Virus record (IMG/VR): IMGVR_UViG_3300024520_000145
Location: 1 to 44,134 of that record
Strand: one strand, 5' to 3'
Source: a virus
Length of the DNA: 44,134 nt
Shown here: positions 32,251-39,733 of the stretch, piece by piece
How positions within the stretch are numbered: the first letter of the stretch is position 1
Layout of the letters: every line of letters starts with the position of its first letter
The notes under the pieces: model-generated
Told to the model about the DNA's origin: nothing
Seen by the model: only the letters and a program-made list of their open reading frames with translations
Databases searched by the model: none
Made by a program: the position numbers and the translations under genes

Positions 32251-33110
32251 TGTTAGCCGCCAACGTACAAGAAGTAACTACAACAACTGGCACCGGCAAT
32301 ATAACCCTTACTGGCGCCAGTGAAGATGGTAGGACTTTTGCTAGTCAATTTTCAATTAATGATAGGTTTAGTTATTATATAGATGACCGCGCTGGTAACT
32401 GGGAAAACGGCATAGGCTACCTTTCAGACGCTACTACGCTGGTTAGGTATTACGTAATTGGTAGCTCTACTGGCTCAGCGATTAACTTCGCAGCGGGAAC
32501 CAAACAAGTATTTATCAGTAGAAGCGACACTGACTTACGTATGCCTCAAGCTATTACAGGGGCAGGAAATAATGAAAATATACACTACCCTGAGTCTTTT
32601 GTTAACTACTCGAATTCGTATACCTCGCGGTCTAATCAAATGTATCTTTTTCCCTACGTTAACAGTAAGTCGGCGGTTTTCAATAACTGGGCTTTATACG
32701 TAAAAACTGCCTCAGTAGGTGCGGTCGTAAGGATGGGAATATACAGCGTGGATGAAACAACAGGACTCCCAACGGGATTGCCTTTAATGGAATCGGACGA
32801 TATAGATTGTTCTGTCACTGGTTTAGCGACTTCATCATTTGCTAATAACACCAGAGGCACAACGTCACCTGTAAAGCTACCTAACTACTTTGTACTAGGG
32901 CTAGCGTTTGAAGATTCTGTAATTAAAGTCGCCGCAATTAGTTATACAGCACAATTGAAAACGTGGATGGGTTCTAATTCTAACGGAGCCTTCGCGAACA
33001 TATATCAAGGATTTACGCTCGGGACACCTACACCTAGCGTTGCTGCACTACCTGCAATAGGAGTAATAACTAGTAGAAATGAGAACGTACCTATTGGAGG
33101 GTTCAACTAA
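32250..33110 (+). CDS. Second tail fiber-like protein
   Basis: A 286-residue protein. The N-terminal ~90 residues (NITLTGASEDGRTFASQFSI, then GNWENGIGYLSD, TKQVFIS) match a conserved phage fiber base domain. The C-terminal ~190 residues look like a beta-sandwich tip (WALYVKTASVGAVVRMGIYS) and seem unrelated to the other two receptor-binding proteins. It is followed at once by a fiber-assembly-like gene. Two fibers plus a tailspike suggest a host range based on several receptors. Confidence 0.75.
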   Translation: MLAANVQEVTTTTGTGNITLTGASEDGRTFASQFSINDRFSYYIDDRAGNWENGIGYLSDATTLVRYYVIGSSTGSAINFAAGTKQVFISRSDTDLRMPQAITGAGNNENIHYPESFVNYSNSYTSRSNQMYLFPYVNSKSAVFNNWALYVKTASVGAVVRMGIYSVDETTGLPTGLPLMESDDIDCSVTGLATSSFANNTRGTTSPVKLPNYFVLGLAFEDSVIKVAAISYTAQLKTWMGSNSNGAFANIYQGFTLGTPTPSVAALPAIGVITSRNENVPIGGFN

Positions 33111-33622
33111 TGATTAATTTGAATACACAGCAAAAACAAAACCTTGAGCTTATCCTTCGAGATACTAACTATAAGCACGTTAATGCAGACGGGGTTGTGA
33201 TGTTTAGTTTAAACGGTAGTACAGTTGCCGATGAAAACATACTGCAGAGTCACATAAATAATTTCGACTTGTTGGCTCCTGCGAGAAACGCAGCATACCA
33301 ACGAATTAACGAACAACTGCAAGAATATTTGGGTAATTTAATTAGTTCTAAATATTCAAGGGTAGAACAAGACACTTTTCCTTATCAGCGATTAGAAATA
33401 GAGGTATGGCAAAAAGACAATTCAGCCTTAACGCCAACTATTGACAGAATAGCTTTAAATCGCGGAGTTACGAGAGATGAACAGTTATCAAAAATCGAAG
33501 CTAAAACAGCAGCGTTTTCTGCTATAACAGACAGAGCTATTGGTAAAGTACAAGGGTTAAAAGATACAATTAAAGCATCGGAAGATTTAGACTTTATTAA
33601 CTCAGTTAATTTTGAGCCTTAA
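33110..33622 (+). CDS. Tail fiber assembly-like protein
   Basis: A 170-residue helical protein with the acidic and aromatic pattern of fiber assembly proteins (EQDTFPYQRLEIEVWQ, then EAKTAAFSAITDRAIGKVQG). GGAGGG precedes the ATG in a TAATG overlap with the fiber. It probably acts as a chaperone for the upstream fiber. Confidence 0.72.
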   Translation: MINLNTQQKQNLELILRDTNYKHVNADGVVMFSLNGSTVADENILQSHINNFDLLAPARNAAYQRINEQLQEYLGNLISSKYSRVEQDTFPYQRLEIEVWQKDNSALTPTIDRIALNRGVTRDEQLSKIEAKTAAFSAITDRAIGKVQGLKDTIKASEDLDFINSVNFEP

Positions 33623-33624
33623 TC

Positions 33625-34038
33625 ATGGCGTTAATTCAAACTGGAGCTTATAGGGTTGGCGCTTATCGAGTAGGCGCTGTTCGTGATGGGTGGCCGGGTG
33701 AGGCTGTGACGGGTGGTATAACTATAACAGTACCACTAATAGGTTCTGAAGCCGTTGTCTTTGGTCCTGCAGTTGTAGCACCACCAGCAATTGATATGCC
33801 GTTGATTGGTACCGAAGCTATAGTTTATAACCCTGCAGTACTTAATCCATTAGCTATAGATATGCCTTTAATAGGCCAAGAAGCTTCTGTATTTGCTTTT
33901 ACTGTGACACTACCTCTGCTAGTTGATATGCCGCTTATTGAAGGTGAGACTTTAGTTTATGCTCCCTTTGTAGTTGTTGCTGGTGGTACTACTGGGCCTA
34001 TTCAGTATTCTAATGTGACGTATTACCGTGGAAATTAA
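33625..34038 (+). CDS. Repeat protein with four ~22-residue units
   Basis: A 137-residue protein. After a short lead with a duplicated GAYRV, four tandem units follow the pattern IDMPLIGxEAxVYxPxV (residues ~32-125), each probably one or two strands of a small beta-solenoid or a fibrous stack. Charged residues are scarce. It lies between the fiber module and the endolysin and overlaps the latter by 11 bases. Function unknown; a structural spacer or tail component is the simplest guess. Confidence 0.7.
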   Translation: MALIQTGAYRVGAYRVGAVRDGWPGEAVTGGITITVPLIGSEAVVFGPAVVAPPAIDMPLIGTEAIVYNPAVLNPLAIDMPLIGQEASVFAFTVTLPLLVDMPLIEGETLVYAPFVVVAGGTTGPIQYSNVTYYRGN

Positions 34039-34483
34039 CTCTAGGGGCTTACAGATAATCAAGGTTTGCGAAGGACTGCGCCTTGATGCTTATAAGTGTT
34101 CTGCTGGTATATGGACTATTGGCTATGGCTCTATAGATGATGCTGGTGTTCCTGTCACGGAAGGACTCCGTATTGATGAATCTAAAGCCGATAAATTGCT
34201 GCTTGATGATTTAGCTTGGACGTATAAAATAATTGCCAGATATGTCCGTGTGGAGCTCAATTCTAATCAATTTAGTGCGTTATGTTCATTTATTTTCAAT
34301 ATCGGAAGTGGTAATTTTAAAGCTAGTACTTTAAGACAGAAACTCAATAGAGGTGACTTTATAGGCGCCTCTAATGAGTTCTGGAAATGGCGACGAGCTA
34401 ATGGTATCATACTTAGGGGTTTAGTTAAACGTCGCGAGTTAGAGGAGCTTCTCTTTCTTTTACCCACTTCACATAAACATTAA
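34028..34483 (+). CDS. Endolysin, GH24 lysozyme
   Basis: A 151-residue muramidase that cuts the glycan strands of peptidoglycan. The catalytic arrangement Glu15-8 residues-Cys24-5 residues-Thr30 is that of P1/R21-type phage lysozymes, where Cys replaces Asp. GYGS and the helix NSNQFSALCSFIFNIGSG are also typical. It starts with GTG inside the upstream gene. No signal or membrane anchor is seen, so release needs the holin. Its last 59 bases overlap the end of the convergent gene at 34425. Confidence 0.92.
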   Translation: MEINSRGLQIIKVCEGLRLDAYKCSAGIWTIGYGSIDDAGVPVTEGLRIDESKADKLLLDDLAWTYKIIARYVRVELNSNQFSALCSFIFNIGSGNFKASTLRQKLNRGDFIGASNEFWKWRRANGIILRGLVKRRELEELLFLLPTSHKH

Positions 34484-34688
34484 GGTCATCTCGGAAGTCA
34501 GTAAGAGACATCAGTCTTTCAACTCCTTTAATAGATACTTTCTCTACTTCCGCTTTAACTATCGGTTCTGCTTGCTTTTTGAAGTCTTCTACTAATTGGT
34601 GCATTAATGAGTCAAACACAGCTTGCTGTAAAGACTCTTTCAGCATTTTTTCTACCGCGTAACCAAAGTTGTTTTTACCAATCATCAT
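34425..34688 (-). CDS. Hypothetical protein at the convergent end
   Basis: An 87-residue helical charged protein, the last gene of the leftward arm. It overlaps the VRR-NUC gene by 14 bases and runs tail-to-tail into the endolysin. AGGAA lies close upstream; the second ATG (34685) has the better spacing. The family is not recognised. Confidence 0.66.
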   Translation of the reverse strand: MMIGKNNFGYAVEKMLKESLQQAVFDSLMHQLVEDFKKQAEPIVKAEVEKVSIKGVERLMSLTDFRDDLNVYVKWVKEREAPLTRDV

Positions 34689-34953
34689 TTCCTAGCTCCT
34701 CTATTACTGTTTCTAAGTCCCATGCAGCAAACGCAATACCGCCATGCTTCTTAATCTCTTCAATGTTCCATGCTTGTAGTTTAGATGGCTTGTTATTGCC
34801 ATACTTAACTTCAATAGCAAAGAACCGGCCTTTGGGTGTGCATCCAACTATATCAGGTATTCCATTACGATTACATATGATAGTCTTGAACACCCAGAAG
34901 CCATTTAGCTTAAGCCACTTCAATATCTTAGCTTGAACTTTTGACTCACTCAT
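34675..34953 (-). CDS. VRR-NUC domain nuclease
   Basis: A 92-residue stand-alone VRR-NUC protein of the PD-(D/E)XK fold. The active site reads GIPDI (Asp34) followed by AIEVK (Glu48, Lys50), with the downstream SKLQAWNIEEIKKHGG helix. Such phage proteins are thought to act as structure-specific endonucleases or Holliday junction resolvases and would clear branched DNA before packaging. It overlaps the ligase gene (ATGA). Confidence 0.88.
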   Translation of the reverse strand: MSESKVQAKILKWLKLNGFWVFKTIICNRNGIPDIVGCTPKGRFFAIEVKYGNNKPSKLQAWNIEEIKKHGGIAFAAWDLETVIEELGNDDW

Positions 34954-35816
34954 TCTTCTTCCCGGATTGCTTTAAATATTGGAAAGCGAGGCTTCCCGTA
35001 TTTACTTATCTCTTGGTACTTAAAGGTGACTTTTTTACCTGCAAGCTTGTCGCGCACCGCCCAAAGTTTATGCCGCATGGCCATGTCAAAACCACTTCCG
35101 ACGTTAAATGTATGGTTATTGTAACGAACGACCAAAGAACCAAGTACGCCGCACGGCACCATGTTCTCCTGATGACTGCTTCTCTTAGTCTGCCCAAGTT
35201 CTCCCATGGTCGCTTCATTCGCGTTTGACCGCATTTCTTCGTAACCTATAATCTCCCCTTCATCATCGTGCCACTTCTTTAGTTTAACTAAGTATTGCTG
35301 ATTTAAAGTGCTACGACCATTTTTATAAGGCCCTGATGGTAGTCTAGTTATTGCACCTTCATAACCTTTAGCTATACAGTCATCCCAATATTCTTGAAGC
35401 TCTTCTGGTGTGCTAATTAACTTTTGCGTCAGAAATTTAATACGAGGTGAATTTATCTGCTCAACTAGGTATCTTAGCTGACAATAGCGGTCATGGAATG
35501 CGCCTTTAAAGTCCCAGTTATCAAATACATTTAAGTAGAAGTCAGGCTCACCTGTAACAGACATAATAGCTGACTGAACTTCATTGAAGTCACCGTTAAT
35601 CATTAGCTCACCATCTAATCCATGCTGTTGAAGCTTTGCTATTTCACGTTGCACGTACTTATTAGGTATACGCTTCATGTTTCTACTAAATGGCACGCCA
35701 TCTGCAACTACGCATCTAATACCGTCAAGTTTAGGACTAGCATACAGTGGATAGTCTAAGTCTTTTAACTCTGGTGTCTTGCTTGCTGCAAGCATAGGTC
35801 TAAATAATAAAGTCAT
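34950..35816 (-). CDS. ATP-dependent DNA ligase
   Basis: A 288-residue minimal ligase that seals nicks using ATP. The adenylated lysine is Lys29 in SPKLDGIR (motif I). Motif III is DGELM, motif IV is YEGAITR and motif V is YLVKLKKW; a C-terminal OB-like domain follows. Size and layout are close to T7-type ligase. AAGGA precedes the ATG, which overlaps the SF2 helicase stop (ATGA). It should join Okazaki fragments and repair nicks. Confidence 0.93.
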   Translation of the reverse strand: MTLLFRPMLAASKTPELKDLDYPLYASPKLDGIRCVVADGVPFSRNMKRIPNKYVQREIAKLQQHGLDGELMINGDFNEVQSAIMSVTGEPDFYLNVFDNWDFKGAFHDRYCQLRYLVEQINSPRIKFLTQKLISTPEELQEYWDDCIAKGYEGAITRLPSGPYKNGRSTLNQQYLVKLKKWHDDEGEIIGYEEMRSNANEATMGELGQTKRSSHQENMVPCGVLGSLVVRYNNHTFNVGSGFDMAMRHKLWAVRDKLAGKKVTFKYQEISKYGKPRFPIFKAIREEE

Positions 35817-37000
35817 AATTTTTCCTTTATAAATACTGAGTCTACGAAGTTTCTTTTATTAACAGAAACCGTCTTGTACACTTGTGAGGATGTTCCCCCT
35901 TTGACCAATAAGAAGTGCACTCTGATTGGTAGGGCTCTTTCTTTGTTACATTGTCTAGCACGTCGCTGAGTATGCCTAGCAGTGGAGAAATCTTGACTGT
36001 AGATAATAAGATTGCTATACCCACTAAGGTCAACACCCTCAGCGTAACTAGTAGCTTGTAAGAGAAGGGACTTCTTAAAGTATCTTTCAAGTTTAGTTCG
36101 CTCGGCCTTATAATGATACATAATAACAGTGTTGTCACTATCACCGAATGTGTCAAGTACATAGTCAATCTTCTCCTTATTAGCTAACACTAAGTATTGC
36201 TCTTCTATCTTAGCTACGCCACCTTCAAGCATGTGAAGACTTGCTCGTAGTTTAGAACCTGTGTCACAAACTAAAGTACCATCAGGTAAATCTACTAGCT
36301 CATGCTCCATAAGCTCATTGTACAGAGCTTTAGTTTCTTTACTCAACTCTACGTAATGCAATATATCTTCAGGTTCATGCTCAAAGCCAAGTTCTTTACG
36401 AGTCCTAGTGATAAACATGTGCTCAACGCACTCCTTAATCATCTGCTCATGACAACGGTCATACTGCCTGATAGGTACACCATTTATCTTTAAGTCATAA
36501 GGCTTACCATAAAGCCTAAACCATTGGTAAAAGTTCTTATGGTGATGCCAAGGTGACCAGGTACTTAGTGCAAACTGGTGAAACAGCATTTGATAGCCCT
36601 GGGCATGAGGAGTAGCTGAACTATATATAATAGGCACACCCTTAGCCATAGGTAGCATCTTACGCCATAATCCACCAGGCTTAGGGAATGCACTTATATA
36701 GTTATGAGACTCATCAATAATCAATAAGTCATGAGCATGCTCAAACTTGTGCACCTGGTGATAATTAGTTACTGTGTAATTCTTCTCATGCTTAAACTTA
36801 GCTAAGGTGTCATTCCATCCGTCAAGAGCTTTTTTCTTGGTAACGACCAGCACATTCTGAGCTGCAGATTTCTCTGCAGTCAGAATAGCTGTTAATGTCT
36901 TACCAGTCCGCTCTTCCATTGCTAAGTAGACAATAGCGTTCTTACGAAGTATAGTAAGTGCTAAGTCGCTTAGTTCTTCTTGATGCGGATATGGAATCAT
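35813..37000 (-). CDS. SF2 DNA helicase (SNF2/UvsW-like)
   Basis: A 395-residue helicase. Motif I is EERTGKT (residues 29-35), motif II is DESH (96-99), motif III is SSATP, and motif VI is QRRARQCNKE. Proteins of this kind remodel branched DNA or remove R-loops during phage replication and recombination. It lies between a RecB-like nuclease and the ligase with overlapping ends, so it is probably part of a recombination-repair set. The translocation substrate is inferred. Confidence 0.88.
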   Translation of the reverse strand: MIPYPHQEELSDLALTILRKNAIVYLAMEERTGKTLTAILTAEKSAAQNVLVVTKKKALDGWNDTLAKFKHEKNYTVTNYHQVHKFEHAHDLLIIDESHNYISAFPKPGGLWRKMLPMAKGVPIIYSSATPHAQGYQMLFHQFALSTWSPWHHHKNFYQWFRLYGKPYDLKINGVPIRQYDRCHEQMIKECVEHMFITRTRKELGFEHEPEDILHYVELSKETKALYNELMEHELVDLPDGTLVCDTGSKLRASLHMLEGGVAKIEEQYLVLANKEKIDYVLDTFGDSDNTVIMYHYKAERTKLERYFKKSLLLQATSYAEGVDLSGYSNLIIYSQDFSTARHTQRRARQCNKERALPIRVHFLLVKGGTSSQVYKTVSVNKRNFVDSVFIKEKL

Positions 37001-37827
37001 TACAGAGCAATCCTTGTAGCTTGTAGTTCTTTAGCTTTAGTAGCTGGGCAGTTACCGTAGAAGTTACAGAACTTATTACTACAGAACATATACTTAGGAT
37101 TTGGTCTTAATAGGAGCTCTATCGGCATAATATCTTTAGCTACATAGTCTAATGTGTCTAAGATAGTGTTCACAAGAATCTTAGCACTATCTACATCAGC
37201 TTCCATAGGTAATACCATACCTTCAGGAACTTTCTTCATTACAACAGCTTGTATTAAGTTGTGCTGTACGTCTATACCGTTAGCTACAGCTAAATAAGTA
37301 TAGATAGACTGTTGCGTCGAATAGTTGCTTACTGTAGGCTTACGCTTACTTGTTTTTAAATCGGCAATAACAGTATCAGTAATATAATCCACTGTACCAC
37401 CAAGCTCTGTGATTAGAGGATGCTCAATATCAACCTTAAAGAACTTCTCAGTCGCTACTGGAATCTTACTAAACGGCACAATGTCTTCAGCAAATGCTTC
37501 TGTACCTTTAATAATCTCAACAGCGCAAGTGCCTTCATCTTCATTATCACCATACTGAATACCTTTATGCGCTTCTTCTTTCCAGGCTTCCATAGCTGCA
37601 TCGTTCATAGCACCCAGGTTAACTTCTTTCTTACCTGCTCTAATAGACTCATTCCAGCACTGTTCTGCTGCTGCGTGAATACTAGTACCAATAGCAGCAC
37701 GAGAACCAGGTATAGAGCTAATACCCTCTAGAAAGTGCTTACCCCATTGATAAGCGCACCCAAAGAATCCATCAACAGCTGAAGGACGTAAGCGAATATC
37801 TTCTTGTAGTATTTTAATTGTTGTCAT
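37000..37827 (-). CDS. RecB/Cas4-like PD-(D/E)XK exonuclease
   Basis: A 275-residue nuclease. The core GGTVDYITDTVIADLKTSK holds the D...DLK active site, and the helix SNYSTQQSIYTYLAVANG follows as in RecB nucleases. Cys24, with Cys249, Cys254 and Cys260 in CSNKFCNFYGNC, forms the four-cysteine pattern of a [4Fe-4S] cluster as in Cas4/AddB. It probably degrades DNA ends for recombination. GGAG lies 7 bases before the ATG. It overlaps both neighbours. Confidence 0.88.
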   Translation of the reverse strand: MTTIKILQEDIRLRPSAVDGFFGCAYQWGKHFLEGISSIPGSRAAIGTSIHAAAEQCWNESIRAGKKEVNLGAMNDAAMEAWKEEAHKGIQYGDNEDEGTCAVEIIKGTEAFAEDIVPFSKIPVATEKFFKVDIEHPLITELGGTVDYITDTVIADLKTSKRKPTVSNYSTQQSIYTYLAVANGIDVQHNLIQAVVMKKVPEGMVLPMEADVDSAKILVNTILDTLDYVAKDIMPIELLLRPNPKYMFCSNKFCNFYGNCPATKAKELQATRIAL

Positions 37828-38368
37828 GGTCTAACTCCAGTAAAAATGTTAAGTTACACATAGCATGAGCTAAGTGTGGTAATCCCGTTTCAGGGTCAAG
37901 TTTCTCACCCATGCGATAAGCTTGGATGTGTCGTAATAAAGCGCCTTCGTATCGGCTTAAGTCAGTGCACTCACGCCAGTTATTAGGCTTATACTTGCGT
38001 GCACCAAATGTCAGTACTTCAGCAAGATACTCCATAGGCTTTGGTGGTATCAAGTCATAGCGAACTTTGTCACCATCAAACTTCATGAATGGTGTAACTA
38101 CTTTTACACCTTTAACGTACTCATTAAGTTGCTTAGCACATTCAGGACATGGTGGATGCGTAACTAAAGCATAATAGTCTTTATTGAGGTCTAAAGCTTC
38201 TTCACACATATTTCTACAAGCTGCTACTTCAGCATGAGTGCCATCATCTTCATTATAGCCTTCAGCTACTATTTTGTTTCTATCATCTATAATGATACAA
38301 CCTACTTTGCGCTGTTGTACATTTGACTTGGCTGCAACACCAAGCACATATTTAGTTAAGTCTTCCAC
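37814..38368 (-). CDS. Deaminase-like domain fused to a dATP/dGTP diphosphohydrolase-type domain
   Basis: A 184-residue two-domain protein. Residues 1-95 carry a zinc deaminase signature of the dCMP deaminase class: HAE at 45-47 and PCPEC at 73-77. Residues 96-178 match the DUF5664 (dATP/dGTP diphosphohydrolase N-terminal) type: KFDGDKVRYDLIPPKPMEYL, FGARKYKPNNWR, then ALLRHIQAYRMGEKLDPETG. Start is GTG with GGAGG 6 bases upstream. The fusion joins two nucleotide-pool enzymes in one chain; true substrates are unknown. The deaminase part is short for the family. Confidence 0.82.
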   Translation of the reverse strand: MEDLTKYVLGVAAKSNVQQRKVGCIIIDDRNKIVAEGYNEDDGTHAEVAACRNMCEEALDLNKDYYALVTHPPCPECAKQLNEYVKGVKVVTPFMKFDGDKVRYDLIPPKPMEYLAEVLTFGARKYKPNNWRECTDLSRYEGALLRHIQAYRMGEKLDPETGLPHLAHAMCNLTFLLELDHDNN

Positions 38369-38921
38369 GTGCTACCTCCAATAAGGCTTTAAGTTTAGGT
38401 TCTGGTGGTACAAAGAATGGTCCTTTGTCACCGTCGTTTGCTTTGATATTTGAAGCTGTCTTTTTGATTGACTTAGACGCATTACTAGCACAGACTATGT
38501 TTAAAGCCTCAACGCACTGTGCGTGGTCTAAACCAAGGCCAGTCATTTCAGCCATTGCGGTGCATATAATAAGTTGTAGTGACATAGCTAGTGGGTAGTC
38601 TTCATCGTACTCCATTACATCTAGGTACGTGCTTATATAGTAGCCTGGCCACAGCTCATTACAGTCTATTTGAGACTGCACTACTTGTATCGCCTGAGCT
38701 TCAGCGTCATACAAATTACCTTCATTTATATTAGCTTTCCATATAGCTCCCATAGCAACATATACAATGTCGCAAAGTCCATCAAGTTTGTCTACAGGAT
38801 TCTTAGCTTTTAGCCACTCTTGATACTCCTCACGTAACAAATTAATTGTTAACTCTAAATCAAATTTACGCTCATAGCGCTGTGCGTTCCAGTGGGTTAC
38901 TTTTTGATATACATTTTGCAT
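38352..38921 (-). CDS. MazG-like NTP pyrophosphohydrolase
   Basis: A 189-residue all-alpha pyrophosphatase. Metal-binding acidic residues appear as LREEYQEW (Glu31, Glu32, Glu35) and DKLDGLCD (Asp47, Asp51). The extra helical C-terminal region with KSIKKTASNIKANDGDKGPF is typical of the larger phage members. AAGGA lies 6 bases before the ATG. Placed between the thymidylate-synthase-fold gene and the deaminase fusion, it may remove an unwanted dNTP, with dCTP the natural guess. Confidence 0.8.
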   Translation of the reverse strand: MQNVYQKVTHWNAQRYERKFDLELTINLLREEYQEWLKAKNPVDKLDGLCDIVYVAMGAIWKANINEGNLYDAEAQAIQVVQSQIDCNELWPGYYISTYLDVMEYDEDYPLAMSLQLIICTAMAEMTGLGLDHAQCVEALNIVCASNASKSIKKTASNIKANDGDKGPFFVPPEPKLKALLEVARGRLN

Positions 38922-38923
38922 AG

Positions 38924-39733
38924 TTATTCCTTAAGTTTAAAGTCAATTGCTGATAGTGATTCACTATCTAAAAGTGCTATATCTGAGGGCTCAAATTTAC
39001 AGAAGTCTTTACCTCTAGGTGCATATAATTTGTACATAGGTGCATCAAAGCTGTACTGAGCTCTGAGCACACGGTATATGTACTCATACGCGCCAGTATA
39101 GTGTTCTTCATACACATGGCAGTCACCTAAGTCCATTTTAATCTTACCTAGTTTAAAACCAAACTCATTAGCTATCATAATAAGCCAAGCTGCAGCAAAT
39201 ATAATGTCAGAAGGTAAGCCAATAAGCATGTCTACTGAGCGTTGAGTCCATATCATACTTATAGTATTATTAGCTACGTAGAATTGATAGCTATAGTGAC
39301 AGCATGGTAAACTTAATGTGTCTAGCTTATGAGGTCTCCAGCTATTGATAATCATTCGTCTATCATCAGGATGGAACTTTAGCTTGTTTTTTAGGTCTGC
39401 TATCTGGTCGAAGCCTTCAAAGTCAAACCAAGAGTTACCATAGTCTACTGCAAGCTGTCCTGTGTCGTCAGCCCATAGTTTCCAGTAATTACAACCCCAC
39501 TTTTCGAAGTCTTCAACGCAAGTGGGTTTTCTTAACATTGCTGCAAGCTCTCCAAGTACACCGTTAGGGTACATCTTGCGACCTTGAATTAACGGGAAAG
39601 CTTGAGTCTGCATATCTACTTCAAGTGACATACCAAATAGTGATTTAGTTTCACCATTACGAGTTTGTTTCTTTGTACCATTAGCTAATATGTCTTGAAT
39701 TAGCTCTGCATATTCTACTTCGAATCTTTGCAT
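38924..39733 (-). CDS. dCMP hydroxymethylase-like member of the thymidylate synthase family
   Basis: A 269-residue enzyme of the thymidylate synthase fold. Catalytic Glu62 (GEL) and Cys145 (LPCCH) and the phosphate-binding QRS (164-166) are present. The Asn that selects uracil in thymidylate synthase (GLPFN) is Asp176 here (GLPSD). Asp at that position marks dCMP-using enzymes such as T4 gp42 (Glu60, Cys148, Asp179). So it should act on dCMP, making hydroxymethyl- or methyl-dCMP. Start set at ATG 39733 with AGAAGG upstream; the frame extends to a TTG at 39763. Substrate is inferred from one residue and close spacing. Confidence 0.8.
   Translation of the reverse strand: MQRFEVEYAELIQDILANGTKKQTRNGETKSLFGMSLEVDMQTQAFPLIQGRKMYPNGVLGELAAMLRKPTCVEDFEKWGCNYWKLWADDTGQLAVDYGNSWFDFEGFDQIADLKNKLKFHPDDRRMIINSWRPHKLDTLSLPCCHYSYQFYVANNTISMIWTQRSVDMLIGLPSDIIFAAAWLIMIANEFGFKLGKIKMDLGDCHVYEEHYTGAYEYIYRVLRAQYSFDAPMYKLYAPRGKDFCKFEPSDIALLDSESLSAIDFKLKE

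Noticed and set aside
34607-35228. Plus-strand frames opposite the nuclease and ligase genes
   Set aside because: They are shadows of well-identified minus-strand genes.
37814-38368. 2-aminoadenine (Z) genome because of the MazZ-like domain
   Set aside because: No PurZ is present, the polymerase is not clearly of the matching type, and DUF5664 occurs in many ordinary phages.
38924-39733. Plain thymidylate synthase (thyA)
   Set aside because: The uracil-selecting Asn is replaced by Asp, so I did not give the symbol thyA.
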